Assembly (NCBI GenBank): GCA_028819475.1
Contig: JAPPLJ010000060.1
Span: 1 to 64,000, forward strand
Length of the DNA: 64,000 nt
Direction: 5' to 3'
Source of the DNA: Rhodospirillaceae bacterium
GTDB taxonomy: Bacteria; Pseudomonadota; Alphaproteobacteria; Bin65
The notes under the pieces are model-generated. The model made no database searches. It was not told the DNA's origin and saw only the letters and a list, made by a program, of their open reading frames with translations. The translations under genes and the position numbers were made by a program. Shown piece by piece: positions 18,228-27,137 of this stretch (the first letter of the stretch is position 1; each line of letters opens with the position of its first letter).

Positions 18228-19493
18228 ATGCGTAAGGAACTAGCCTCTGTACTGGCGCTGGCGGCCATCGCCGGCACCGCCGTTGCGACCGCGCCGGCAC
18301 CCTCTGCGGCGCAGGATTGCAGCATCACGGTCGGCCGCGTCGTGCCGCTGACCGGCCCGCTGCTCGACATGGGCCGGGAAACGCCGTGGCTCGACGAGAA
18401 CAAGGTCGGCGCGATCAACAAGGCCGGCGGCCTCGCGGTCGGCGGCAAGAAGTGCAAGATCAACTACAAGATCTACGATTCGCGCGGCACCATGGCGGGC
18501 TCCGGCGAAGCGGCGACCCGCGCCATCCTCAAGGACAAGGTGGATGTCGTCTTCGCCCAGGGCACGCCGGACACGACCAACGCGCCGTCCGACCTGTGCG
18601 AGCGCTACAAGGTGCCGTGCATCACTTCGAACACGCCGGTCGAAGCCTGGCTCTACGGGCCGGACGGCAAGCCGAAGACCTACAAGTACACCTTCCACTT
18701 CTTCTTCGGCGTGCCGGACCTGGTGGCCAACCATGTCGGCATGATCAAGGCGCTGCCCGGCGGCTTCAACGGCAGTATCGGCTATCTCTATCCGAACGAT
18801 CCCGACGGCGTCGTGTTCGCCTCGCTGTTCGATCCGACCTTCAAGAAGGAAGGCTGGAAACCGGTCGATACCGGCCGTTTCAAGCAGGGCTTGCCGGACT
18901 TTTCGGCGATCATCAACAAGTTCAAGCGCGGCCGGGTCCAGGTGGTGACCGGCGTGCTCGCCCCGCCGGACCTCCAGAACTACCTGCAGCAGGCGGCGCA
19001 GGCCGGCTTCAAGCCGCGCATGTACATCATCGACAAGGCGACAGGATATCCGGAAGCGATGAAGGCACTCGGCGAGTTCGGCATCGACATCCTGAGCGTG
19101 AACTTCTGGTCGCCGGCCTATCCGGGCAAGTCGAAATACGGCGGCTATACCGGCCAGGGCCTCGTCGACCTGTACGAGACGCAGAACGCCGGCAAGTATT
19201 ATTCGCCGCCGCTGGCCTATACCGATGCGTCCTACGACGTGCTGTTCGACGCCATGCAGCGGGCCGGCTCGACCGACCGGGCGAAGCTGCTGGCGGCGCT
19301 GGCCAAGACGGATCTCGAAACCGTCGTCGGCCAGGTCAAGTTCAACGCCCAGCAGTTTTCCGTGCAGCCCCTGGGCGGCGCACAATGGCGCGTCGATTCG
19401 AAAACCAAGCGCTGGGTCAAGGACAACGTGTATAACGCGGTCTATCCGTCGGTTAAGAAGACGGCGGAAATGCGCCTGTACCAGGCCAAGTAA
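18228..19493 (+). CDS. ABC transporter substrate-binding protein, branched-chain amino acid (LivK) type
   Basis: A 421-residue periplasmic binding protein of the Peripla_BP_6 family, with a signal peptide (Lys/Arg start, Ala-rich core, PSAAQDCS). VGRVVPLTGPLLDMGRETP opens the mature fold, and AQGTPDTTNAPSDLCERYKVPCITSNTP and RGRVQVVTGVLAPPDLQNYL are typical strands. The family carries amino acids, but in catabolic clusters also aromatic acids, amides and urea. AGGGAGGAC precedes the ATG. Lying directly behind dioxygenase genes, it is expected to bind the ring substrate or a close relative. Confidence 0.9.
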   Translation: MRKELASVLALAAIAGTAVATAPAPSAAQDCSITVGRVVPLTGPLLDMGRETPWLDENKVGAINKAGGLAVGGKKCKINYKIYDSRGTMAGSGEAATRAILKDKVDVVFAQGTPDTTNAPSDLCERYKVPCITSNTPVEAWLYGPDGKPKTYKYTFHFFFGVPDLVANHVGMIKALPGGFNGSIGYLYPNDPDGVVFASLFDPTFKKEGWKPVDTGRFKQGLPDFSAIINKFKRGRVQVVTGVLAPPDLQNYLQQAAQAGFKPRMYIIDKATGYPEAMKALGEFGIDILSVNFWSPAYPGKSKYGGYTGQGLVDLYETQNAGKYYSPPLAYTDASYDVLFDAMQRAGSTDRAKLLAALAKTDLETVVGQVKFNAQQFSVQPLGGAQWRVDSKTKRWVKDNVYNAVYPSVKKTAEMRLYQAK

Positions 19494-19512
19494 CCGGCCG
19501 GTTCTCCGGTCG

Positions 19513-19554
19513 CCCGGCGCGCGCCCCGGACCAGGAACGGGGCGGCGCGCCGGG
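19513..19554 (+). promoter_or_regulatory. strong stem-loop after the LivK-type gene
   Basis: CCCGGCGCGCGCCCCG (19513-19528) pairs with CGGGGCGGCGCGCCGGG (19538-19554) with one bulge and a 9-nt loop. No T-run follows. Its position between binding-protein and ATPase genes suggests differential expression within the operon. Confidence 0.65.
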
Positions 19555-19602
19555 TGACGCTGCAGAAAGATCGTGCCGGCCGGAGCGCACGACCGGGATG
19601 CG

Positions 19603-20319
19603 ATGACGACGGTTCTTTCTGCAACGCGGCTGTCCAAGGCGTTCGGCGCGATCCATGTCGCGGATCGCGTCAGCTTTTCGATAGACGAAGGCGAGATCCT
19701 CGGCGTCATCGGGCCGAACGGCGCGGGCAAAACCTCGTTGTTTGGCCTGATCTCCGGCAACATCCGGCCGGATTCCGGCTATGTCGAATTCGGCGGGAAG
19801 GACATCACCCGCTGGGCGCCGCAGGACCGCGCCCGCGCCGGCATCGCCCGGACCTACCAGATCCCCAAGCCTTTCACCCACATGACCGTCGCCGGCAACC
19901 TCAAGGTTGCGGCGATCTTCGGCGGCGGCGTGGCCGAGGACGAGGTCGAGGAATGGATCGACGGGGTTCTCGCGCAGACCCATCTCGCGCCGGCGCGCAA
20001 TACGCTGGCCGGGCGGCTGCCGCTGCTCATGCGCAAGCGTCACGAGCTGGCCCGGGCGCTCGCCATGCGCCCGAAACTGCTGCTGGTCGATGAAGTCGCC
20101 GCCGGCCTGACCGACCACGAGGTCGGCGAATTCATCGACATGGTCGCGGGAATCCGCGCCGGCGGCGTGACCGTCCTGTGGATCGAGCATGTCATGAAGA
20201 CGATGCTGACCGCGACCGACCGGCTGCTGGCGCTGGATTCCGGCCGCATCATCGCCCAGGGAAGGCCGGACGAGGTCATCAACTCGCCGGACGTCCGCCG
20301 TGTCTATCTCGGCGCCTGA
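19603..20319 (+). CDS. ABC transporter ATPase, LivG type
   Basis: A 238-residue ATPase. Walker A is GPNGAGKTSLF, the LivG hallmark ARAGIARTYQIPKPF follows, and Walker B is LLLVDEVAAGLTDHE. The usual LSGG signature is replaced by LPLLMRKRHELARALA, so the canonical C-loop is degenerate while its helix is intact. LivF-type partners can supply the second canonical site. The ATG at 19603 is preferred over an upstream GTG because it starts at the family-typical position. It ends 20 nt inside the next ATPase gene. Confidence 0.85.
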   Translation: MTTVLSATRLSKAFGAIHVADRVSFSIDEGEILGVIGPNGAGKTSLFGLISGNIRPDSGYVEFGGKDITRWAPQDRARAGIARTYQIPKPFTHMTVAGNLKVAAIFGGGVAEDEVEEWIDGVLAQTHLAPARNTLAGRLPLLMRKRHELARALAMRPKLLLVDEVAAGLTDHEVGEFIDMVAGIRAGGVTVLWIEHVMKTMLTATDRLLALDSGRIIAQGRPDEVINSPDVRRVYLGA

Positions 20320-21067
20320 GCATCCCGCGCTGCTGACCGTCAAGGGCCTCTCGGCCTACTACGGCGAGAGCCGCGCGCTCTACGGCGTCGGCTTCGCCGT
20401 CGAGAAGGGCACGATCCATTCCATCGTCGGCGCCAACGGGGCCGGCAAGTCGACCCTGCTGCGCGCCATCGTCGGCATGATGAACCGGGGGCGGGCGGCC
20501 CACACCGCCGGCAGCATCGAATTCAAGGGGCGCAGGATCGATGCGCTGCCGACCGAAGACATCGTCGGCATGGGCGTGACCATGGTGCCGGAGGGCCGGC
20601 GGCTCTTCGCCAGCATGTCGGTGGAGGAGAACCTGGTCTGCGGCGCCTTCCTGCCGCGCTGCCGGTCGGGGCTGGGCGAGACCCTGGAGGATGTCTACAG
20701 CCTGTTCCCGCGGCTCGCCGACCGGCGCCAGCAGCCGGTGTCCCAGATGTCCGGCGGCGAACAGCAGATGGTCGCGATCGGCCGGGCGCTCATGTCCTCG
20801 CCCGAGCTGATCCTGCTCGACGAGCTCTCGCTCGGGCTGGCGCCGATCGTGGTCGACCAGATCTACGAGCGGATCGCGGCGATCAACGTGCGCGGCGTCA
20901 CCTGCATCGTGATCGAGCAGGATACCGAGCGCGCGATGCGGGTCGCCGGCGCGGTTTCCGTGCTGCTGGAAGGGCGCGTGGTGCTTGAGGGCGATCCCGA
21001 AGAACTGGGCCGCGACCGGGTCTCGGCGGCCTATTTCGGCATCGAGACCGCGGGGCAGGGCGGATGA
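20300..21067 (+). CDS. ABC transporter ATPase, LivF type
   Basis: A 255-residue ATPase with GANGAGKSTLLRAI (Walker A), the LivF-typical VPEGRRLFASMSVEENL, signature QMSGGEQQMVAIGRAL and Walker B LILLDELSLGLAP. It pairs with the LivG-type ATPase to drive import. The GTG start (MSISAPEH) lies inside the end of the previous gene (20-nt overlap), and the stop overlaps the next ATG (ATGA), so the operon is translationally coupled. Confidence 0.9.
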   Translation: MSISAPEHPALLTVKGLSAYYGESRALYGVGFAVEKGTIHSIVGANGAGKSTLLRAIVGMMNRGRAAHTAGSIEFKGRRIDALPTEDIVGMGVTMVPEGRRLFASMSVEENLVCGAFLPRCRSGLGETLEDVYSLFPRLADRRQQPVSQMSGGEQQMVAIGRALMSSPELILLDELSLGLAPIVVDQIYERIAAINVRGVTCIVIEQDTERAMRVAGAVSVLLEGRVVLEGDPEELGRDRVSAAYFGIETAGQGG

Positions 21068-21987
21068 ACGAAGACCTGTACTGGACGTTCATCGACATCG
21101 CCAACGGGCTGCTGTCCGGCGTCATGCTCGGCGGCTATTACGGAATCATCGCGATCGGCCTGGCGCTCACCTTCGGCGTCATGCGCATGGTCAACCTGGC
21201 CCACGGCGACATGCTGGTGCTCGCCGCCTACCTGGCGGTGCTGGTGCTCCAGTTCGTGCCGATGTCGCCCTTCATCACGCTGGCGCTCGTGATCCCCGTG
21301 ATGTTCGGGGTCGGCTATGCGCTGCAACGCTTCCTCCTGAACGCGATCTCGGTCCAGTCGATGGAGCGCAAGGGCATGTCCGCCGGCTTCGGCCTGATGT
21401 CGCCGATCCTGGTCACCTTCGGCCTGTCCATCGTCATCGCCCACGCGCTGCTCGGCGGCTTCGCGTCCGACGCGCGAATCATCCGCAACGCGCTCTCCTA
21501 TTCGGCGGTGCGCCTGACCGAGGATCTGAACCTCTCGACCCTGCGGCTGATCTTCTTCGTGATCGCCGTGGCCATCCTGGTCGCGCTGCACCTGTTCCTC
21601 AGGCGGACCCATGCCGGCCGCGCGATCCGCGCCTCGGCGGACGATGCCGAGATCGCGCCGCTCATGGGCGTCGCCACGCCGAAGATCAACGCGCTGGCCA
21701 GCGGCATCGCCATCGCGATTGCCGGCGTCGCCGGGGTCATGGTCGGCATGTCGCGCACCTTCCAGCCGTTCGACGGGCCGGTCTTCCTGCTGGTCGCCTT
21801 CGGGGTGGTGATCGTCGGCGGGCTCGGCTCGATCGTCGGCAGTCTGGTCGGCGGCGTCCTGCTCGGCATCACCCAGGTGCTGGCGGGCACCTATTTCGGC
21901 CCGTCGGCGCAGCTCGTCGCCGGCTATATCCTGATCCTGTTCGTCCTGGCGGTCCGGCCCCAGGGCCTGTTCGCGCGGCGGCGCTAG
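21064..21987 (+). CDS. ABC transporter permease, LivH type
   Basis: A 307-residue inner-membrane permease with the LivH layout: GVMLGGYYGIIAIGLALTFGVMRMVNLAHGD at the N-terminus, the conserved RRTHAGRAIRASADDAEIAPLMGV loop that contacts the ATPases, then AFGVVIVGGLGSIVGSLVGG and a final helix ending RPQGLFARRR. It is the partner of the LivM-type domain encoded 27 bp downstream. Confidence 0.92.
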   Translation: MNEDLYWTFIDIANGLLSGVMLGGYYGIIAIGLALTFGVMRMVNLAHGDMLVLAAYLAVLVLQFVPMSPFITLALVIPVMFGVGYALQRFLLNAISVQSMERKGMSAGFGLMSPILVTFGLSIVIAHALLGGFASDARIIRNALSYSAVRLTEDLNLSTLRLIFFVIAVAILVALHLFLRRTHAGRAIRASADDAEIAPLMGVATPKINALASGIAIAIAGVAGVMVGMSRTFQPFDGPVFLLVAFGVVIVGGLGSIVGSLVGGVLLGITQVLAGTYFGPSAQLVAGYILILFVLAVRPQGLFARRR

Positions 21988-22014
21988 GCGGCGGGCAGGG
22001 GCGGGCAGGCGGCG

Positions 22015-25000
22015 ATGCTGGGCGGCTTCCTCGACCGATGGCTCACCGGCTGGCGCGCCCGGGCGCTGGTCGCCGCCGGGCTCGTCGTGCTGGTCGTGCT
22101 GCCGCCGCTCCTCGGGCCGAACAGCTATATCACGCAGCTGCTGCTGACCCTGTTCGTCTTCGCCGTGTTCGGCCATGCCTGGAACCTGCTGGCCGGCTAT
22201 TGCGGGCTGCTCTCCTTCGGCAACCAGGTCTATGTCGGCATCGCCGGCTTCACCATGGCGATCCTGGTCTACTACGGCGGCGTCCATGTCTGGGTTGCCA
22301 TGCCGATCGCCGGCCTGGTTTCCGCCGCCTTCGCCTTCCTGCTGGCAATCCCGGTGCGCACCAGCCTGATCGGCCCGGCGGTGCTCAGGCCGGTCGCCGT
22401 CGCGGTCGCCCTCTGGATCGGCTACGAAATCCTCGTCTACTACGATCCGTGGTGGGACGTGTTCGGCGATCCCTACGTCCGCCGGGTGATGATCCTGCTG
22501 CTCATTTTCCTCGGCGCGATGCCGCTGCTCACCCTGGAAGGCGCCTATTTTGCAGTCGCGACCTGGCTGATTGCGGCGGCGGTCGGCACCGTCTTCAACG
22601 AATGGAAGCTGGTCGGCGCCGGCGGCGGCATGCGCATCCCGTCCTCGGTCACGCTGGAGGAGATGTATTATGTCGGCCTGATCCTGCTGGTCTTCGCGAC
22701 CTGGATCATCCGGGCCCTGCTGAACAGCCAGATCGGCCTGGCGCTCACCGCCGTGCGCGACGACGCCGAGGCGGCGGGGACCGTCGGCGTCGACGTCGCC
22801 AAGGTCAAGCTGCTCGCCTTCGTCCTGTCCGGGGCGCTCACCGGCCTCGCCGCCAGCCTCTATTTCGTCGATGCGGTGTCGCTGACGCCGCCGTCGGCCT
22901 TCACGGTTTTCTGGTCGGCCTATTTCGTCTTCGTCGCGGTCGCCGGCGGCATGGGCAGCCTGTCCGGCCCGATCGTCGGCGCGCTCATCTTCGTCGTCAT
23001 CGACCGGCTGCTCTCCGGCTGGCTCGACCAGCCATTGCTCGTGCTCGGTCTGGCCTCGGTCATCGTGATCCTGGTGCTGCCGCGCGGCGTCGTCGGCGCG
23101 CTCGACGTGCTGCGCAGCGCGCGCGACGCCCGCTCGGCCTGGCGCGAACTGTTCGAGGCGACCGCGCTGGCCGACCTGATCGGCCGGCTCGGCCGCCATC
23201 GCCGCGCGCGCGACGGCAACGCGGTCGTCGCCGCCTTCCTGGTGCCCGGCACGCCGTTGCCGCTGCTACGGCCCGACGCGCCCGGCTGGAAAACCCTGCT
23301 CGATGGATACAGGGAAGCCGCCCGGTCGCTCGAAAAAGCGCGGCCCGACGTTCTCCTCGTCTACTCGACCCAGTGGATCGCGGTGCTCGACCAGCTCTGG
23401 CAGACCAGGCCGCGGGTGCGCGGCATCCATGTCGACGAGAACTGGCACGCCTTCGGCGACCTGGCCTACGACTTCGACATCGACGCCGAACTGGCCCAGG
23501 CCTGCATCGACCAGTCCGACGATGTCGGCGTGCGCTCCAAGCCGGTCAACTACGACCGCTTCCCCATCGATACCGGGACGATCGTCGCGGCGAACCTGCT
23601 CAATCCGGACTCGCGCCGGCCCCTCGTCCTGGCGTCGAACAACCTCTACCACGACGGCGCGCTGACCGGGCGGCTGGCGGCGCTTGCGGTACAATGCGCG
23701 GCCGAACAGGGCAAGCGGGTGGCGCTGATCGGCGTCGGCGGCCTTTCCGGCGCGGTGCACCGGCGCGAGATCGACCCGGCCGAGGACAGCTTCGCCGGCG
23801 ACGCCGACGACCACTGGAACCGCCGCCTGCTCGACGCGCTGATCGCCGGCGACGTCTCGCAACTCCGCGCCCTGCTGCCGGACTATGCGGCCAACGCCCG
23901 GGGCGACATGGGCATGAAGCATCTGGAATGGCTGCTCGGCGGGGCCGGGCCGCAATGGCGCGGCGCCTACGTCCACGCCTACGGGCCGGTCTGGGGCAGC
24001 GGCGCGGCGGTGGTCGAACTGGCGCTCGACGACCGGCTCGCCCGGCGCGGCCGGGCGCGCGGCATTCCCGCCGAAGCCAAACGCCGGCTGACGGTAAGCG
24101 GCGATGCGCCGGAGTCTGCCGCAGAGCCGCCCCCGAAATCGTCAGTCCCGAAACCGTCAGCCCCGAATCCGTCAGTCGCCGCGCAGCCCGCCGCTCCCGG
24201 TCCGTCCCGCCGGGCTGCCGCGCCTGCCGCTGTAACAGCGCCGGCGTCGGCGGCCGCTTCGGGCGGCTTCCTGTACCGGAATTTCCGCACCCAGGCGGAG
24301 ATCGACGCGCAATACGATGTCGAAGCCTCGGTCGAGGATTTCGGCGCCTGTGTCGAGTTCTTCCTGTCGAACAGCGAGCGGGTGCGCCGCAAGCTCAAGC
24401 CCGCGCTCGACATCGCCTACGGCCCGACCGCGGCCGAGCATCTCGACCTCTATCCGGCCCGGGCGCCGGATGCGCCGCTGCACCTGTTCATCCACGGCGG
24501 CTACTGGCATTCGCTGAGCAGCAAGGAATTCAGCTTCGTTGCCGAGGGGCTGGTCGAGGCCGGCGTCGCCGTCGCCGTCCTCAACTACGACCTCTGCCCG
24601 AACGTGACGATGACCGAGATCGTGCGCCAGAACCGGGCCGCCGTGAAATGGCTCTACGAGAACGCGGCGCGCCATAACTGCGACCCCGATCGGATCTCGG
24701 TCTCCGGCCATTCCGCCGGCGGCCATCTCACCGCCATGCTGATGGCGACCGACTGGGCCGGCGCCTGGGGCCTGCCGCCCGACGCCGTGAAAAGCGGCTG
24801 CGCGGTCTCCGGCCTGTTCGACCTCGCGCCCTTCGAACACAGCTGGCTCCAGCCCAAGCTGAAGCTGAACGCTGAGGAGATCGAACGCAACAGCCCGATC
24901 CGGCACATCCCGCAGTCCGCCGGGCCGCTGATCGTCACGCTCGGCGGCGACGAATCGGCGGAGTTCCACCGCCAGTCCCAGGATTTCCTCGCCGCCTGGA

Positions 25001-25137
25001 CCCGCGCCGGCCTGCCGGGCGCCTATCTCGACCTGCCCGGCCTCAACCATTTCACCGTGCTCGAAGGCTACATGGACCGCCGCAGCCCCCTGTGCAGCGC
25101 CATCCTCCGCCAGATCGAGGAGACGCGGGTGGGGTAG
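22015..25137 (+). CDS. three-part fusion: LivM-type permease + AmnA-type dioxygenase alpha subunit + arylformamidase-like hydrolase
   Basis: A single uninterrupted 1040-residue frame. Residues 1 to about 385 form a LivM-type ABC permease (AGYCGLLSFGNQVYVGIAGF, LEGAYFAVATW, ALTAVRDDAEAAGTVGVDV) with about 60 extra, mostly hydrophobic residues before LEGAYF. Residues about 402-672 match the AmnA-type subunit encoded earlier in the operon (AFLVPGTPLPLLRPD, STQWIAVLDQLWQTRPR, HVDENWH), also without metal ligands. Residues 672-752 are a Pro/Ala/Ser-rich linker with three 15-nt repeats. Residues 753-1040 are an alpha/beta-hydrolase of the kynurenine-formamidase type, with oxyanion motif HGGYW (827-831), GHSAGGH nucleophile Ser900, Asp979 and His1012. 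No stop or plausible internal start lies at the permease-dioxygenase junction. The enzyme parts are probably cytoplasmic, tethered to the transporter; that is inference. Confidence 0.85.
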   Translation: MLGGFLDRWLTGWRARALVAAGLVVLVVLPPLLGPNSYITQLLLTLFVFAVFGHAWNLLAGYCGLLSFGNQVYVGIAGFTMAILVYYGGVHVWVAMPIAGLVSAAFAFLLAIPVRTSLIGPAVLRPVAVAVALWIGYEILVYYDPWWDVFGDPYVRRVMILLLIFLGAMPLLTLEGAYFAVATWLIAAAVGTVFNEWKLVGAGGGMRIPSSVTLEEMYYVGLILLVFATWIIRALLNSQIGLALTAVRDDAEAAGTVGVDVAKVKLLAFVLSGALTGLAASLYFVDAVSLTPPSAFTVFWSAYFVFVAVAGGMGSLSGPIVGALIFVVIDRLLSGWLDQPLLVLGLASVIVILVLPRGVVGALDVLRSARDARSAWRELFEATALADLIGRLGRHRRARDGNAVVAAFLVPGTPLPLLRPDAPGWKTLLDGYREAARSLEKARPDVLLVYSTQWIAVLDQLWQTRPRVRGIHVDENWHAFGDLAYDFDIDAELAQACIDQSDDVGVRSKPVNYDRFPIDTGTIVAANLLNPDSRRPLVLASNNLYHDGALTGRLAALAVQCAAEQGKRVALIGVGGLSGAVHRREIDPAEDSFAGDADDHWNRRLLDALIAGDVSQLRALLPDYAANARGDMGMKHLEWLLGGAGPQWRGAYVHAYGPVWGSGAAVVELALDDRLARRGRARGIPAEAKRRLTVSGDAPESAAEPPPKSSVPKPSAPNPSVAAQPAAPGPSRRAAAPAAVTAPASAAASGGFLYRNFRTQAEIDAQYDVEASVEDFGACVEFFLSNSERVRRKLKPALDIAYGPTAAEHLDLYPARAPDAPLHLFIHGGYWHSLSSKEFSFVAEGLVEAGVAVAVLNYDLCPNVTMTEIVRQNRAAVKWLYENAARHNCDPDRISVSGHSAGGHLTAMLMATDWAGAWGLPPDAVKSGCAVSGLFDLAPFEHSWLQPKLKLNAEEIERNSPIRHIPQSAGPLIVTLGGDESAEFHRQSQDFLAAWTRAGLPGAYLDLPGLNHFTVLEGYMDRRSPLCSAILRQIEETRVG
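24133..24177. repeat. three 15-nt tandem repeats in the fusion-protein linker
   Basis: CCGAAATCGTCAGTC, CCGAAACCGTCAGCC and CCGAATCCGTCAGTC follow one another in frame and encode Pro-Lys/Asn-Ser/Pro-Ser-Val/Ala. They lengthen the flexible linker before the hydrolase domain. Confidence 0.8.
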
Positions 25138-25193
25138 GTGGCGGCGCGCCGATTTTCGGACCTGTTACCCATGTATCCGGTTAGCACCGTTTC

Positions 25194-25322
25194 TCCCCCC
25201 TCCCCTTGGGGGAGGGGGTCAGGGGGAGGGGTCAGCGGGCGCCTGTTGCAACGTCGGAACCGGACCTCCTTGCGGCGGCAGACAACCCCTCCCCTAGCCC
25301 CTCCCCCAAGGGGAGGGGGATT
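25194..25322. repeat. long GC-rich inverted-repeat element, copy 2
   Basis: Second copy of the element at 2831-2955, same orientation. Arms CCCCCCTCCCCTTGGGGGAG and its complement, with a related 50-bp centre (both have GCGGCGGCAG next to the right arm). It lies just after the fusion-gene operon and before the convergent sulfatase gene, so it may end transcription from the left. The rest of the 254-bp gap 25138-25391 shows no gene. Confidence 0.8.
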
Positions 25323-25391
25323 CGAGTCGCGGTTTCGCAATTCCACAGAGAAATTCCCGGAAAGGGAGAAGAACATTCCTGCCCCAACCCC

Positions 25392-27038
25392 TCACGCGCA
25401 GTATTCCGCCTTCGGGCCCATGTCCTGGTGGCGCAGGGTTTCGCGCAGCATCTGTTCGAGGAGTTCGGCCTTGACGCCCTGCGCCGCCGGGTCGTTCCAC
25501 AGGTTGCGCAGCTCCAGCGGGTCTGCCTCGCGGTCGAACAGTTCGCCGAGCCGGTCGCCGTCCCAGAAAGTCAGGCGCCAGCGCCCGGTGACCAGGGTGC
25601 GCAGGCGCGTGTAGCGTTCGATGTTGGAATTGACCGGCAGATCCTCCTCCTCGACCAGGAGGGCGTCGCGCACCGGCGTGCCGTCCCTGGCCGCCGCCAT
25701 CAGGTCGAAGCCGCGGTTGCCGTTGGGCGGCGCCAGACCGGCCCGGCCGAGCACTGTCGCGCCGATGTCGATCGAGCCGGAGAGCAGGTCGCTGCGCCCC
25801 CCAGTCCCGCCGGCCGCGCCGCCGTCCGGCTCGCTCCAGATGAAGGGCACGCGGATCAGCCCTTCGTAGTGGAAGCCGTGCTTCAGCATCAGGCCGTGGT
25901 CGCCCATCAGGTCGCCGTGATCCGTGGTGAAGATCAGCACCGTGTTGTCGGCCAGCCCGAGCGCATCGAGCCGGGCGACCAGGGCGCCGACTGCATCGTC
26001 GATCATCGAGATCATGCCGTAGGTCAGCGCGATCGATTCCCGGGCCTCGCGCGCCGAAAGGGCGTAGGGATGGACATGCTCGCGCCGGGCGACGCCGTCC
26101 TCAAGGTCGCGGTGGAACCTGCGCCACAGGGCCGACGGGTCGAGATGCTCCGCGCCGTGGGAGGCCGGCACGGGGATGTTGTCCGGGTCGTACATGTCCC
26201 AGTAGCGGCCCGGCGGGGTGAAGGGATGGTGCGGGTCGGTAAAGGAATATTGCAGGAAGAAGGGCCGGTCCGGCGTCCGCGCGAAGTCATCCAGCAGTTC
26301 GATCCCGGCCTCGCGGATATAGCTGGTGGAATAGAGCTCCTCCGGCATCCGCGTGCGCCAGGCCTGGGGCGCGGTGATCGTGCCGCGGTCGAGCGCGTTT
26401 TCCGGGCCACGCAGGGCGTCCGGGTCGTTCGTGCGCTGCAGCAGCCAGCGGGTATGGTGCCCCTGTGTGTCGTCGGCGTGGCGGATGACCAGGCGGACAT
26501 CGTCGAAGCCGTAATAGGGCGACGGCATGGCCCGGTCCGGGTCGGCAATCCACAGGTCGTTCATCTCCGCGTCGTAGCCGGGGCCGGAGACCGGGCGGCG
26601 CAGGGATTCGGCGAGCGCCGCCGGCGGCGGCCGGCCGGGGGCAGGCGGCGGATAGTTCGATGCGTCGACGGGAATCGGCATCATGTTCTGGAGATGGCAT
26701 TTGCCGGCGAGCGCGGTGCGGTAGCCGTCGGCGCGCAGCAGGTCGACGAAGGTCGTCGATTCGAGCGGCAGGGGCAGGCCGTTGGTCGGCACGCCGTTGG
26801 CGCTCGGCATTTTGCCGGTCATGATGGTCGCCCGGTTGGGCATGCAGATCGGGCTGGCCACATAGAAGCGGTCGAAGGCGAGCCCGCGCGCCGCGATCGA
26901 ATCGATATGCGGCGTCCGGACGATGCCGTTGCCGTAGCAGCCCAGATGGTCGGCGCGCTGCTGGTCCGTCATGATCAGGACGAAATTGGGCCTGTCCGGG
27001 CGCGGCCTGTCGGGACTCGACCTATCGGACCGGGGCAT
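25392..27038 (-). CDS. type I sulfatase
   Basis: A 548-residue alkaline-phosphatase-superfamily sulfatase that hydrolyses sulfate (or related) esters with a formylglycine made from Cys. The motif CMPNR (Cys65-x-Pro-x-Arg69) with downstream ATIMTGK is complete, so maturation by a sulfatase-modifying enzyme is expected. Metal-binding DQ (Asp25-Gln26) and TDHGDLMGDHGL are present. No signal peptide is visible, so it is probably cytoplasmic. The N-terminus has a SDRSSPDRPRPDRPN low-complexity lead. A fragment of a close relative lies at 28212-28331. The substrate is unknown; choline-sulfatase or phosphonate-hydrolase-like members also have this form. Confidence 0.88.
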   Translation of the reverse strand: MPRSDRSSPDRPRPDRPNFVLIMTDQQRADHLGCYGNGIVRTPHIDSIAARGLAFDRFYVASPICMPNRATIMTGKMPSANGVPTNGLPLPLESTTFVDLLRADGYRTALAGKCHLQNMMPIPVDASNYPPPAPGRPPPAALAESLRRPVSGPGYDAEMNDLWIADPDRAMPSPYYGFDDVRLVIRHADDTQGHHTRWLLQRTNDPDALRGPENALDRGTITAPQAWRTRMPEELYSTSYIREAGIELLDDFARTPDRPFFLQYSFTDPHHPFTPPGRYWDMYDPDNIPVPASHGAEHLDPSALWRRFHRDLEDGVARREHVHPYALSAREARESIALTYGMISMIDDAVGALVARLDALGLADNTVLIFTTDHGDLMGDHGLMLKHGFHYEGLIRVPFIWSEPDGGAAGGTGGRSDLLSGSIDIGATVLGRAGLAPPNGNRGFDLMAAARDGTPVRDALLVEEEDLPVNSNIERYTRLRTLVTGRWRLTFWDGDRLGELFDREADPLELRNLWNDPAAQGVKAELLEQMLRETLRHQDMGPKAEYCA

Positions 27039-27137
27039 GGCGGACCTTTCGCTGGGGCGGTGAGCGCGGCGGGCCGGGCGTCGCGCATCCTATCGCGGCG
27101 CTGCCCGCCACGCTATCGGCGCCGGAACGGCACGCGT

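Noticed and set aside
20985-24677. A 1230-codon plus-strand frame overlapping the transporter genes
   Set aside because: It is an Arg/Ala/Pro-rich shadow with no recognisable domain; the true genes are in the other frames with correct motifs.
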